Assembly: GCF_000971965.1 (NCBI RefSeq)
Contig: NZ_KQ040792.1
Location: 62,001-126,000, forward strand
Direction of reading: 5' to 3'
DNA: 64,000 bases
Source: Paenibacillus wulumuqiensis
GTDB taxonomy: Bacteria > Bacillota > Bacilli > Paenibacillales > Paenibacillaceae
A model generated the notes under the pieces. It was not told where the DNA came from, ran no database searches, and saw only the letters and a list, made by a program, of their open reading frames with translations. Below, in pieces: positions 25,287 to 34,513 of this stretch (within the stretch, counting starts at the first letter, position 1; every line of letters begins with the position of its first letter). The position numbers were made by a program, and so were the translations under genes.

Positions 25287-25330
25287 GGAACCATGTTCCA
25301 ATTATATATGGAACGCGGTTCCATTTGCAA
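25287..25330 (-). promoter_or_regulatory. Promoter with double palindromic operator for the hydrolase gene
   Basis: On the minus strand TTGCAA (25325-25330) and TATAAT (25301-25306) are 18 bases apart. GGAACGCGGTTCC (25310-25322) fills the spacer and GGAACCATGTTCC (25287-25299) lies just after the -10. Both are GGAAC-N3-GTTCC palindromes with centres 23 bp apart. Confidence 0.75.
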
Positions 25331-25445
25331 TAGGGTTGTAATGAACTGAATAGAAAATACAGAAAATAATGTTCTGGGGGAAGGTCTGTACTATGATAGA
25401 TATAAGAAATATAGATACAAGAAATATCAATGGAGGGTAGCCGGG

Positions 25446-25589
25446 ATGAAGCCGAATTATACGGATATGGGGCTTAGCTGTACAATGGGCAAGCAGCTGC
25501 GGAAGGAAGTGGAACGCCAGTTGATCGAAGATGCCAAATATTACGGACTTATTCAAAAGGAATACAAAAAAAGCATGATTGTCGTCTGA
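25446..25589 (+). CDS. Small 47-residue protein, function unknown
   Basis: A short reading frame, MKPNYTDMGLSC..., with GGAGGG eight bases before its ATG. It is rich in Lys, Glu and Arg, has one Cys (residue 12) and a predicted amphipathic helix in the middle (KQLRKEVERQLIEDAKYYGL). There is no signal peptide or membrane segment. It lies between the hydrolase promoter and the methyltransferase-TPR gene. I know no family for it; the binding site and protein-like composition are the evidence. Confidence 0.55.
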   Translation: MKPNYTDMGLSCTMGKQLRKEVERQLIEDAKYYGLIQKEYKKSMIVV

Positions 25590-25795
25590 CAGATCATACA
25601 AGATGCATACGATTCGTTTGTTGAACAGTTTATCGGGAAAAGGCTGTCTGGGCTGCAGGCGTAATGGTATACTGGTTGCTGTAGCGCAAGTAACGGACAT
25701 TTTGTGCACGGATGCAGCTGACGGAGCGTTTAAATAGTACAGATATGCCAAACGAGCAGCATCTTTATTAAATTTGAGAGAGCAGGACTATATCA

Positions 25796-27358
25796 ATGAC
25801 AGATAACAACAACCCGATTTACCGGTTCAGTGAGGCGCCCATATGGAATCTGCTGTGGGAATATTATGAAGAAGAAGGACTGAGAGCCTGGAGCAATGAC
25901 CAGGTGCCTCAATATGTAACGAGCAATCCGATGATCGGGGATGCCTATGCGGAGATGATTTTCGGATTTCTGCAGGACCGGGCGAATCAGGGATTTGGCT
26001 CGGAGCCCGTATATATCGTGGAACTGGGTGCGGGTGCCGGGCGTCTGGCGTATCATGTCATCCATGAGCTGCGCGAGCTGATCGAGTACGCCGGGATCGA
26101 TATACCGGATTTCTGTTATGTAATGACAGATCTGGCGATGAATAATGTAACGGCCTGGCAGCAGCACCCTGCGCTGCAATCCTTTATCCAGGAGGGGATC
26201 GTGGATTTTGCACGGTTCAACGCGGTCGAGGATACCGAGCTTCAGCTCGCCGTATCCGGGAAAACGATCCAGCCGGGTGATCTCAAACAGCCGATATTGA
26301 TTATCGCCAATTACTTTTTCGATGGCATTCCGCAGGATCTGATCTATATCGGAGATGGCAAAGTGCATGAAGTGGATGTAGCGGTTCAATACCCGCCATC
26401 TGATGGCGTACTCAAAGCATCCGAGCGGATCAGCCAGATTCAGCTGGATTATACGTATCGTCATGCGCCGGAATATGAGCAGGACGACTATCCGTACCGC
26501 AGTGTGATTGCCATGTACCAGGAACATCTGGAAGACTCGCACATTCTGTTCCCGGCAGCGGCCTTTACCTGTCTGGATCGGCTGAATGCTCTGTCCGATG
26601 CCGGATTCCTGCTGATTACCGCTGACAAGGGAGACCATCTGATGGAGAAATGGCAGTTCGCCGATCCGCCGGAACTGGTGCTGCACGGCAGTTTCTCCTT
26701 TACAGCCAATTATCATGCGATGCAAAAGGTATACGAACAGCGGGGAGCCGAAGTGTTATTCCCGACGCAGCATTACAGCAGCATTAATATCGGTTGTATC
26801 CTCAGTCTGGAGCAGCCGGTGAGATATCCGAACACCCGACTGGCTTACCGCCGCTGTGTGGAACGCTTTGGTCCGGATGAATTTTTCAGTCTGAAGCTGT
26901 GGGTGGATCAGCATCTGGACAGCCTGGGGTTGCAGCAGATTCTCAGCTTCTGGCGGTTGGGTGGCTATGATGCGGAATTCTTCATCCAGACGACCAAGCA
27001 GATCTCCAGCCTGATGGCGGAAGCGACCGATGACGAGCGGGAGGATATCCTGAGCGGGATCGAGGCTATGTGGTCCTCGTATTATGTGATGGAGCACCAG
27101 CACTACGACCTGGCGCTGGACATCGGTCTGGTATTGTTCGAAATGGATATGTACGAGCAGTCCAAGCGCTATCTGGAAATCTCGGTAGCCCAGGAGAAAG
27201 AAGAAGTCGTATCCACTGTCTATTACTGCCTCGCGATCAGCTGCTTTGAACTGGAGCAGATCGAACAAGGCGCCGAGTACCTGCGCAAGCTGCTGGAAGT
27301 CGAGCCGGATCATGAAGAAGCGCTGGCGCTGATCAGCCATTTTGAATCGATGGAATAG
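25796..27358 (+). CDS. Methyltransf_28 (MidA-like) methyltransferase with C-terminal TPR-like region
   Basis: A 520-residue cytoplasmic protein. YIVELGAGAGRLAYHVIHEL (about residues 72-92) is a SAM-binding motif I. IIANYFFDGIPQDL about 95 residues later resembles the motif that follows in the MidA/NDUFAF7 arginine methyltransferase family. Residues 430-520 form helix pairs with TPR spacing (YEQSKRYLEISVAQ, IEQGAEYLRKLLEVEPDHEEAL). The methyl acceptor is unknown. The layout suggests a protein-modifying enzyme that docks partners through its tail. It is transcribed alone and ends at a 16-bp bidirectional terminator. Confidence 0.68.
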   Translation: MTDNNNPIYRFSEAPIWNLLWEYYEEEGLRAWSNDQVPQYVTSNPMIGDAYAEMIFGFLQDRANQGFGSEPVYIVELGAGAGRLAYHVIHELRELIEYAGIDIPDFCYVMTDLAMNNVTAWQQHPALQSFIQEGIVDFARFNAVEDTELQLAVSGKTIQPGDLKQPILIIANYFFDGIPQDLIYIGDGKVHEVDVAVQYPPSDGVLKASERISQIQLDYTYRHAPEYEQDDYPYRSVIAMYQEHLEDSHILFPAAAFTCLDRLNALSDAGFLLITADKGDHLMEKWQFADPPELVLHGSFSFTANYHAMQKVYEQRGAEVLFPTQHYSSINIGCILSLEQPVRYPNTRLAYRRCVERFGPDEFFSLKLWVDQHLDSLGLQQILSFWRLGGYDAEFFIQTTKQISSLMAEATDDEREDILSGIEAMWSSYYVMEHQHYDLALDIGLVLFEMDMYEQSKRYLEISVAQEKEEVVSTVYYCLAISCFELEQIEQGAEYLRKLLEVEPDHEEALALISHFESME

Positions 27359-27396
27359 TCGTCCCTATGATCTTTCTATTCCATAATATATAAGTA

Positions 27397-27436
27397 CAAG
27401 AAAAAGACGCCGATTTGGAACGGCGTCTTTTTCTTG
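27397..27436. terminator. Bidirectional terminator between the methyltransferase and araR
   Basis: Perfect 16-bp stem (27397-27412 with 27421-27436), eight-base loop, A5 and T5 in the arms. Confidence 0.95.
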
Positions 27437-27525
27437 TTGATCGATGGTGATGACATGCTGGCCATCTTGCTTTTACCGCATGCGTCCCTTTTTGAAATTA
27501 AAGGGCTAGGTTTGGCAAAGCGAGA

Positions 27526-28644
27526 TTATTCGATCTCCATCTCTTTCACGGTCTCGCCTTCGATCAGTACCGGTTCATAACAGGTATTGTCCGGCAGATC
27601 CTTTTTGCCCTGCAGCTTCTTGATAATCCACTCGGCGGCATCGCGTCCCATCTGTTCCTGTGGATGGGTGAGCGTCGTCAGCTTGATGCTGGCATTTTTG
27701 GCGATATACGAATTGTCCTGCCCGATAATCGACATATCGTCCGGAATAGAAATATCCAGTCGGCGGCAGGCATGCACCACTTCCAGTCCCACCTCATCGT
27801 TATAACAGACGATCGCAGTCATCATGTCCCGATTCTCATTCAGGAAAGCATCCAGATGCTGGGCCAGATCCGGCTTGGAATTCGTGTCAAAGGACAGTAC
27901 CTGCTCCGGATGGAAGCGCAGCTTGGCTTCGCCGAGTGCCTTGATATATCCCTTCATCCGGTACTTGCCCTGCAGATCGTCCATTTTGGCGATAATGCCG
28001 ATCTGGGTATGACCTTTGGATATCAGCTCCCGGGTAGCGAGATAGCTCGACTGCACATCATCCAGCCGGAAAAACGGCACTTCCAGTTCCTCGTAAAAGG
28101 CATTAATCATCGTAAACGGTACATCCTGCTCTTTGAACGACAGGTAATAGGCAATATTGGGATTGTACAGATTGCTCTTGGTCGGCTCGACGATCAGACC
28201 GTCCACGCCGTAGGAGAGCATCATCTCCAGCGCCTTTTTCTCCTGGGCAACATCGTTATTCGTACTGGCCAGCAGCAGCGAATAATTATCCTCATTCAGC
28301 CGGCTCTCGATGCCGCGAATAATGGACGGGAAGATGTAGTCCGAGATGTAGGTGGTGATAACACCGATTGTTCTGTTGGTGGTGCTGCCGCCGGAACGGG
28401 TGCGGTACTGGTTGCTGACATATGTGCCGGACCCTTTTTCACTTCGCAAAAATCCTTCGTTCGACAGCTCCAGAATCGCTTTGCGCACGGTCTGGCGGCT
28501 CACATTATAACTCTCCTGCAGGGCGGATTCGGTCGGAATCTGCATGCCGACACTGTAGGTTCCCGACAGGATATGGCTTTTTATATCATCAATGATGACC
28601 TGATATTTGGGCTTCACGTAACCACTTCTTTCATCGTTGTTCAT
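27526..28644 (-). CDS. araR: Arabinose-responsive repressor AraR (GntR HTH + LacI-type sensor)
   Basis: A 372-residue repressor. The N-terminal 70 residues are a GntR winged helix (PKYQVIIDDIKSHILSGTYSVG, then QESYNVSRQTVRKAILELSNEGFL). Residues 90-370 are a LacI/periplasmic-binding-like arabinose sensor (TIGVITTYISDYIFPSIIRGIE). This fusion is specific to AraR. The start chosen is the second Met; the first lies inside the TGTACGTACA operator and is an unlikely start. AraR boxes in front of this gene and in the araB promoter indicate autoregulation and control of the divergent araBDA genes, relieved by L-arabinose. Confidence 0.93.
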   Translation of the reverse strand: MNNDERSGYVKPKYQVIIDDIKSHILSGTYSVGMQIPTESALQESYNVSRQTVRKAILELSNEGFLRSEKGSGTYVSNQYRTRSGGSTTNRTIGVITTYISDYIFPSIIRGIESRLNEDNYSLLLASTNNDVAQEKKALEMMLSYGVDGLIVEPTKSNLYNPNIAYYLSFKEQDVPFTMINAFYEELEVPFFRLDDVQSSYLATRELISKGHTQIGIIAKMDDLQGKYRMKGYIKALGEAKLRFHPEQVLSFDTNSKPDLAQHLDAFLNENRDMMTAIVCYNDEVGLEVVHACRRLDISIPDDMSIIGQDNSYIAKNASIKLTTLTHPQEQMGRDAAEWIIKKLQGKKDLPDNTCYEPVLIEGETVKEMEIE

Positions 28645-28667
28645 CCATACACCGTTCAATTTCAAAT

Positions 28668-28683
28668 AGTTGTACGTACACAT
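28668..28683. promoter_or_regulatory. AraR operator in front of araR
   Basis: AGTTGTACGTACACAT resembles the AraR box ATTTGTACGTACAAAT. It sits where transcription of araR should begin, given a TAAAAT -10-like sequence a few bases upstream on the minus strand. Confidence 0.8.
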
Positions 28684-28854
28684 TTTATCATGATTAGGTA
28701 TGGATGGAAATGAAATGACCTATTTATCCAAATAAACCGTACAAATCTGGCTTTCTTTAAAGAAATGTACTCTATATTTTTATTTAAATCAATCGTTAAA
28801 TTGCATGATATGAGACAGTTATGGCTATATTGTAAGTATAAATTATAGATAATG

Positions 28855-28883
28855 TTGACAAATGTACGTACAAAAAATATACT
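28855..28883 (+). promoter_or_regulatory. araBDA promoter with AraR operator in the spacer
   Basis: TTGACA (28855-28860) and TATACT (28878-28883), 17 bases apart, form a near-consensus promoter. The palindrome TGTACGTACA (28863-28872) with A-rich flanks lies in the spacer and matches the AraR core. A half-site GTACAAAT lies further upstream at 28739-28746. Confidence 0.88.
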
Positions 28884-28889
28884 GAAACT

Positions 28890-29147
28890 GTTGAAAAAGA
28901 GAGCGCATTCTTTTTGGTGGAATACACGATGTATTCCTCAGAGAGATGTGACAGCCCCAGCTTTGCTATATCACATACAAAACATATACATGAATTCAGT
29001 CCGGCGCAGGCTGCTGAATTCCGCAGCATGAATTTATACATTGGCATGACAATACAGGCATTCGGAGACGTTATTCCAATAGATATGAGCAGTTTGGAAA
29101 GCGCTTTTCTAAAAGGAAGACGGCAATTAGAGAGGGGATACAGGATC
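28890..29147 (+). promoter_or_regulatory. Long araB leader with CcpA-like box
   Basis: About 258 bases separate the promoter from the araB start. GGAAAGCGCTTTTC (29096-29109) matches 11 of 14 positions of the catabolite-responsive element TGAAAGCGCTTTCA, placed where bound CcpA would block elongation. The leader is open in the araB frame for 78 codons but has no good ribosome binding site at its first ATG/GTG. Confidence 0.5.
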
Positions 29148-30761
29148 ATGAGTCAGGTGGACATGAAAGAAGCGATCACTGCGGGAGCAACATCGCTGGG
29201 TATCGAATTTGGATCGACACGGATCAAGGCAGTACTGATCAACCAGAACTTTGAGACGATCGCATCCGGCAGTTATGAATGGGAGAACCAGCTGAAAGGC
29301 GGGTTCTGGACTTATGATCAGGAGACGATCATTGACGGTATGCAGACTGCTTATCGCAAAATGAAGCAAAGTGTCCTGGAGCAGTACGGCATCACACTGC
29401 AAACGGTAGGTTCAATCGGATTCTCAGCCATGATGCATGGCTATGTGGCGCTGGACAACAGCGGGGAGCTGCTCGTTCCTTTCCGTACATGGCGTAATGC
29501 CACAACCGGAGCAGCAGCCAAAGAGCTGACCAAACTGTTCCAGTTCAACATTCCGGAGCGCTGGAGCATTGCTCATCTGTATCAGGCGATTCTGAATGAA
29601 GAGACGCATGTATCCCAGCTATCTTCCATTACCACGCTGGCAGGATATATTCACTGGCGGATGACCGGCAACCATGCGATCGGGATTGGCGATGCATCCG
29701 GTATGTTCCCGATTGAAGAGACTTCCCATAATTATCATCCATCCATGATCCAGCAGTTCGATGAACATATCGCAGGCAAAGGCTATCCATGGAAAGTGGA
29801 AGATCTGCTGCCCAAGGTATACCGTGCAGGCGAGCAGGCAGGCACATTGAACGCAGAAGGTGCCAAACTGCTTGACCCGGATGGCGATCTGCAGACAGGC
29901 ATTCCACTGTGTCCGCCGGAAGGCGATGCCGGTACTGGTATGGTCGCAACGAACAGTGTACGCAAACGCACAGGTAACATCTCGGTCGGTACGTCCGTAT
30001 TTGCCATGATCGTATTGGAGAAGGAATTGTCCAAAGTGTATCCGGAGATCGATATGGTAACGACGCCGGATGGCAGCCCTGTCGGTATGGTACATGCCAA
30101 CAACTGCTCCAGCGATATCAACGCATGGCTCGGACTGTTCCTCGAATTCTCCGAAGCGATGGGCTACGGATCGGATAAAGAGAAATTGTTCGGCGTGCTG
30201 TTCAACAAGGCGCTCGAAGCAGACCCGGACGGCGGCGGCCTGCTGAGCTATGGCTACTACTCCGGCGAGAACATCACCGGTATGGAAAAAGGACGCCCGC
30301 TGTTCGTTCGCTCACCGGAAAGCAAGTTCAACCTGGCGAACTTCATGCGCACGCATCTGTTCACGGCATTCGGTGCACTTCGAATCGGCATGGATATTCT
30401 GACCAATGAAAAAGTACAGATCGACAGCGTTCTGGCACACGGCGGTCTGTTCAAGACGCCGCTCGTTGGACAGCGCATCGTATCGGCAGCACTGAATGTG
30501 CCTGTAGCGGTAATGTCTACCGCCGGAGAAGGCGGAGCATGGGGTATGGCGCTGTTGGCATCCTACATGATCAACAAGGATACCGAAGAAAGTCTGGACG
30601 TATTCCTGGAGCAAAAAGTGTTCCACGATGTAGAAGGAGAAGAAGTGACGCCGGATGATACGGATGTGCACGGATTCGAGATCTTCCTGGAGCGCTACCG
30701 TCAGGGCCTTGCGATTGAGCAGGCAGCTATCGATCATCTGTTAGAGAACGGAGGAAACTAA
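29148..30761 (+). CDS. araB: FGGY-family carbohydrate kinase, probable L-ribulokinase
   Basis: A 537-residue sugar kinase. [15 protein letters not shown] is the first phosphate-binding loop of the FGGY fold; [13 protein letters not shown] and [15 protein letters not shown] are later conserved blocks. Its place between AraR-controlled promoter and araD-araA implies phosphorylation of L-ribulose to L-ribulose 5-phosphate. It does not look like the classical Bacillus/E. coli AraB but like the alternative kinase described as AraK in clostridia; this is from memory. The start is the ATG preceded by AGAGGGG; an in-frame extension of 78 codons lacks a binding site. Confidence 0.85.
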   Translation: MSQVDMKEAITAGATSLGIEFGSTRIKAVLINQNFETIASGSYEWENQLKGGFWTYDQETIIDGMQTAYRKMKQSVLEQYGITLQTVGSIGFSAMMHGYVALDNSGELLVPFRTWRNATTGAAAKELTKLFQFNIPERWSIAHLYQAILNEETHVSQLSSITTLAGYIHWRMTGNHAIGIGDASGMFPIEETSHNYHPSMIQQFDEHIAGKGYPWKVEDLLPKVYRAGEQAGTLNAEGAKLLDPDGDLQTGIPLCPPEGDAGTGMVATNSVRKRTGNISVGTSVFAMIVLEKELSKVYPEIDMVTTPDGSPVGMVHANNCSSDINAWLGLFLEFSEAMGYGSDKEKLFGVLFNKALEADPDGGGLLSYGYYSGENITGMEKGRPLFVRSPESKFNLANFMRTHLFTAFGALRIGMDILTNEKVQIDSVLAHGGLFKTPLVGQRIVSAALNVPVAVMSTAGEGGAWGMALLASYMINKDTEESLDVFLEQKVFHDVEGEEVTPDDTDVHGFEIFLERYRQGLAIEQAAIDHLLENGGN

Positions 30762-30762
30762 T

Positions 30763-31458
30763 ATGTTGGAGCAACTCAAAGAAGAGGTATATCAGGCGAA
30801 TCTGGAACTGCCCAAGCATGGATTGGTGAAATTCACATGGGGTAACGCCAGTGCCGTCGATCGTGAAAGCGGACTGTTCGTTATCAAGCCAAGCGGCGTC
30901 AGCTACGAGACAATGAAGCCAAGTGATATGGTCGTGGTCGATCTGGACGGCAACGTGGTGGAAGGCGAGATGAGACCTTCTTCCGATACAGCGACCCACG
31001 CCGTTCTATACAAGCACTATCCGCAAATCGGCGGTATCGTGCATACCCATTCCACCTGGGCAACGATCTGGGCGCAGGCAGGTCTGGATGTGCCGGTTAT
31101 GGGAACAACGCATGCGGATACATTCTACGGCGCGGTTCCGTGTGCCCGTTTCCTGAATCAGGAAGAGATCGACCGCGGCTACGAAGCCGAGACCGGCCGC
31201 GTCATTATCGAGACGTTCGAACAGCGCGGTCTGGATGTAATGGCGATTCCGGCAGTGCTGCTGCATGGCCATGCACCATTCACATGGGGCAAGGATGCCA
31301 AGTCTGCTGTCGTGAACAGTGTCGTACTGGAAGAAGTGTGCAAAATGAATCTGTACGCACGTGAACTGAATCATTTTGCCAAGGAACTGCCGCAGAATAT
31401 TCTGGACAAGCACTATCTTCGCAAGCACGGCAAAGACGCTTACTACGGTCAGAAGTAA
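30763..31458 (+). CDS. araD: L-ribulose-5-phosphate 4-epimerase
   Basis: Converts L-ribulose 5-phosphate to D-xylulose 5-phosphate, the entry to the pentose phosphate pathway. The 231-residue length is exactly that of the family. The zinc ligands are visible in GGIVHTHSTWAT (two His) and LLHGHAPFTWG, and the catalytic region in TTHADTFYG. FTWGNASAVDRESGLFVIKPSGV is the conserved phosphate-binding N-terminus. It starts one base after the araB stop with a GGAGG overlapping the end of araB, so the two are tightly coupled. Confidence 0.95.
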   Translation: MLEQLKEEVYQANLELPKHGLVKFTWGNASAVDRESGLFVIKPSGVSYETMKPSDMVVVDLDGNVVEGEMRPSSDTATHAVLYKHYPQIGGIVHTHSTWATIWAQAGLDVPVMGTTHADTFYGAVPCARFLNQEEIDRGYEAETGRVIIETFEQRGLDVMAIPAVLLHGHAPFTWGKDAKSAVVNSVVLEEVCKMNLYARELNHFAKELPQNILDKHYLRKHGKDAYYGQK

Positions 31459-31578
31459 GCAGCAGCGATCCCACCAGATCGTTCAGCAATCATTCGTCAG
31501 TCATTCAGCAATTGTAGTATGTCGTCCATGAACAGCATATTTTCAACGATTATATATTATGGAAAAGAGGATGATTAC

Positions 31579-33003
31579 ATGTCAGCAGCAGTAGAAAAAC
31601 AATTCTGGTTTGTCGTAGGTTCCCAGCATCTGTACGGAGAAGAAGCACTCGGTGAAGTCAAAGCCAATGCACAGAAAATCGCCGACTCCCTGAACGCAAG
31701 CGGCGTACTGCCTTATCCGCTCGTACTGCAGGATCTGGCAGTAACGGCAGACAAAATCACCAACATCATGAAAGAAGTCAACTACCGTGATGAAGTGGCA
31801 GGCGTAATCACTTGGATGCACACCTTCTCTCCGGCGAAAATGTGGATTCGTGGTACGAAACTGCTGCAAAAACCATTGCTTCATCTGGCGACACAGTACA
31901 ACGAAAGCATCCCATGGGCGACGATCGACATGGACTTTATGAACCTCAACCAGGCAGCGCACGGTGACCGCGAATACGGCTTCATCAATGCCCGCCTCAA
32001 AAAGCAAAACAAAATCGTCGTTGGTTACTGGGAACGTGAAGCGGTACAAAAACAAATCGCTGACTGGATGGACGTAGCGGTTGCCTACAACGAAGGATTT
32101 AACCTGAAAGTAGCCCGTTTCGGCGATAACATGCGCAACGTTGGCGTAACCGAAGGCGACAAAGTGGAAGCACAGATCCAGTTCGGCTGGACAGTGGACT
32201 ACTACGGTATCGGCGACCTCGTGGAATACGTTAATGCCGTAACCGAGCAGGAAATCGATGCGCTGATGGCAGAATATGCAGAATTGTATGACTTTGAATA
32301 TGGTTCTTACAGCAAAGAAGACTGGGAAGCCAGTGTACGCGTACAGGCGAGCTACGAGATCGCACTCAAGCGCTTCCTGGACAACGGCGGATACACAGCG
32401 TTTACAACGAACTTTGAAGATCTGCACGGCATGAAGCAGCTGCCGGGTCTGGCAGTTCAGCGCCTGATGGCACAGGGCTACGGCTTTGCCGGTGAAGGCG
32501 ACTGGAAAACAGCTGCCCTGGATCGCCAGCTGAAAATCATGAGCCACAACCTCAACACAGGCTTCATGGAAGACTACACTTACGAAATGGCAGCCGGACA
32601 GGAAGCGATTCTGCAATCGCATATGCTGGAAGTTGATCCTACCCTGGCAAGCAGCAAGCCAAAAGTAGTCGTGTCCCCACTGGGTATTGGCGATCGTGAA
32701 GACCCTGCCCGTCTCGTATTCGACGGTAAAGCTGGCGAAGGCGTGGTTGTATCGATGGCAGACTTTGGTACTCACTACAAACTGCTGATCAACGAAGTAT
32801 CCGCATTCGAACCTACTGTTCCAGCACCGAACCTGCCAGTAGCACGCGTACTGTGGGAAGTGAAACCAAACTTCCAGGACGGCGTACGCGCATGGATCGA
32901 AAATGGCGGCGGTCACCACACGGTTGTATCCCTGAACCTGACTACCGATCAGATCATTACGTATGCCAAGCTGGTGAACCTGGATTACGTTGTGATTAAG
33001 TAA
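31579..33003 (+). CDS. araA: L-arabinose isomerase
   Basis: Converts L-arabinose to L-ribulose, the first pathway step. At 474 residues it has the usual length. [16 protein letters not shown] opens the protein as in all AraA. The manganese-binding and catalytic residues lie in [36 protein letters not shown] and [10 protein letters not shown]. The start is the ATG behind AAGAGGATG; an ATG 20 codons earlier has no binding site. It is the last gene of araBDA and is followed by a terminator. No arabinose transporter is in the window. Confidence 0.96.
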   Translation: MSAAVEKQFWFVVGSQHLYGEEALGEVKANAQKIADSLNASGVLPYPLVLQDLAVTADKITNIMKEVNYRDEVAGVITWMHTFSPAKMWIRGTKLLQKPLLHLATQYNESIPWATIDMDFMNLNQAAHGDREYGFINARLKKQNKIVVGYWEREAVQKQIADWMDVAVAYNEGFNLKVARFGDNMRNVGVTEGDKVEAQIQFGWTVDYYGIGDLVEYVNAVTEQEIDALMAEYAELYDFEYGSYSKEDWEASVRVQASYEIALKRFLDNGGYTAFTTNFEDLHGMKQLPGLAVQRLMAQGYGFAGEGDWKTAALDRQLKIMSHNLNTGFMEDYTYEMAAGQEAILQSHMLEVDPTLASSKPKVVVSPLGIGDREDPARLVFDGKAGEGVVVSMADFGTHYKLLINEVSAFEPTVPAPNLPVARVLWEVKPNFQDGVRAWIENGGGHHTVVSLNLTTDQIITYAKLVNLDYVVIK

Positions 33004-33060
33004 GATGATTTAGAGACTTGTCTGTAAGCGGGCAGGTATCCCTACCAGGCATGAACTTGA

Positions 33061-33086
33061 GACCGGAGAGATTCTCCGGTCTTTTT
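33061..33086 (+). terminator. Terminator of the araBDA operon
   Basis: GACCGGAG (33061-33068) with CTCCGGTC (33074-33081), followed by T5. Confidence 0.9.
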
Positions 33087-33117
33087 GTTATGCTCGGATC
33101 AAATAGTCTGAAGGTGC

Positions 33118-33996
33118 TCAGCTTGTGATCTGTTCCCGGATAATCTTGTGCAGCAAGCCGGCAGCAGATTCCGGCGAATAATAGGTCTGGCGCAGCTGCA
33201 GCAACCCTACCGGAATAAGAGAAATTTCCAGTTCCAGATCAAGCTGCTGAATTCCCGGAATTAGCGGTGTAGATTCCAGAACAACACCGACAGCAGTCGT
33301 ATGTCTTACCATAGGAGGAATCATGGAGATCGGAGTAACGGAATTGATCAGAGCCGGAGATTTGCGGTGGTGTGACAGATATTTCGAAAATTGAAGATGA
33401 TACAGGCAGGTAGGTCCCCCGGCAGTAAGAGGATAATCAAGAACATCTTCGAATGAAACGGATGCAGAATGACATAACGGATGATTGTGGTCAGTGACAA
33501 GAATAATTTTCTCCTCATACAGAGGATCAAAGTAAAAAGCGGATGCATCCGCCGGAGAACCGCAAATGGCAAAATCCAGCCGGTCACTCCACAATTCCTC
33601 TATCAGCCTATCGGTATTACCGGTTGTGATCTGGGAGGTGATTCGCGGTTTGTGCTGCTGTAATTGGCGTATAGCGTCCGGCAGAATCCGGTGGATCGCC
33701 GATTCGATTCCGCCAATACGCAGAGTACCGATTTCATCCTGCTGCAGCGATCTGGCGAGTTCGGCCGTGTTATTCCAGTGCCGGATCAGATGCTCTACCT
33801 CTGCTGCAAAAATCTGGCCAGCTGGCGTGAGCTGAACATCCCAACCTCGCTTGAATAGCTGAATCCCCAGTTCTTTTTCCAGCCGCTGAATCTGGTTGGT
33901 GATGGTAGACTGGGCATAGTTAAGTTTTTCGGCGGCACGGGAAAAGGTCTTTTCCTGCACAATAGTCTGAAAAGCAACAAGTTCCTTTAGATCCAT
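33118..33996 (-). CDS. LysR-family transcriptional regulator
   Basis: A 292-residue regulator. Residues 1-60 hold the LysR helix-turn-helix (LVAFQTIVQEKTFSRAAEKLNYAQSTITNQIQRLE); the rest is the two-lobed effector domain beginning at IGTLRIGGIESA. The start is the ATG with GAGGTG at six bases; a GTG three codons earlier overlaps the binding site. The gene is divergent from a tautomerase/carboxymuconolactone-decarboxylase pair, the usual arrangement for a LysR activator and its targets. The intergenic region holds the inverted repeat CTTCAT (34028) / ATGAAG (34054). Confidence 0.92.
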   Translation of the reverse strand: MDLKELVAFQTIVQEKTFSRAAEKLNYAQSTITNQIQRLEKELGIQLFKRGWDVQLTPAGQIFAAEVEHLIRHWNNTAELARSLQQDEIGTLRIGGIESAIHRILPDAIRQLQQHKPRITSQITTGNTDRLIEELWSDRLDFAICGSPADASAFYFDPLYEEKIILVTDHNHPLCHSASVSFEDVLDYPLTAGGPTCLYHLQFSKYLSHHRKSPALINSVTPISMIPPMVRHTTAVGVVLESTPLIPGIQQLDLELEISLIPVGLLQLRQTYYSPESAAGLLHKIIREQITS

Positions 33997-34027
33997 GATG
34001 ATCACCTCTATCGGATAAATCGATTAA

Positions 34028-34059
34028 CTTCATATATTTATTCCATTATATAGATGAAG
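34028..34059. promoter_or_regulatory. Possible LysR-type binding region
   Basis: CTTCAT (34028-34033) and ATGAAG (34054-34059) are inverted repeats 20 bases apart in the divergent promoter region. Confidence 0.35.
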
Positions 34060-34105
34060 AGATATAACGTACACTGGAATCATTCCCAATAAGGAGTGGT
34101 CAGAG

Positions 34106-34513
34106 ATGCCTTTTATTCGTGTGAGTTATGTGGAGCAGCAATATGGAGACATTCAATTACAGCGTATCAGTCAGGTTATTATGCAAGCGTTAATCGATCA
34201 TTTTAATGTACCGGAGGATGATTTTTTTCAGGTTTTTCATGCTCATCAGAAAGAAGAGTTTTACTATCATCCCCGTTACCTGAATGTAGAGCGAAGTGAT
34301 GAACTGCTCTTTATTCATATTACCTGCAAATCCGGCCGATCGATCCGGCAAAAAACAGGTCTGTATCGCCAGCTGGCACATCAGCTGAGTATAGGAGTGC
34401 CGATGCGTCAGGAAGATGTATTTATCATTATTAATGAAAATGAGTTTGCCGATTGGTCATTTGGTAATGGAATCGCCCAGATGCTCCCTGTTTCAGAAGA
34501 GGTGTCTGAATGA
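34106..34513 (+). CDS. Tautomerase-family protein
   Basis: A 135-residue protein of the tautomerase superfamily (two fused 4-oxalocrotonate tautomerase-like units). The catalytic N-terminal proline, Pro2 (MPFIRV), is present. NVPEDDFFQVFHAHQKEEFYY is characteristic of this subgroup. It probably isomerises an aromatic-degradation or keto-enol intermediate. It overlaps the next gene by ATGA and is divergent from a LysR regulator that likely controls it. Confidence 0.85.
   Translation: MPFIRVSYVEQQYGDIQLQRISQVIMQALIDHFNVPEDDFFQVFHAHQKEEFYYHPRYLNVERSDELLFIHITCKSGRSIRQKTGLYRQLAHQLSIGVPMRQEDVFIIINENEFADWSFGNGIAQMLPVSEEVSE

Noticed and set aside
31582-32919. 445-codon minus-strand frame over araA
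   Set aside because: Antisense shadow caused by the codon bias of araA; low-complexity Phe/Cys/His-rich product.
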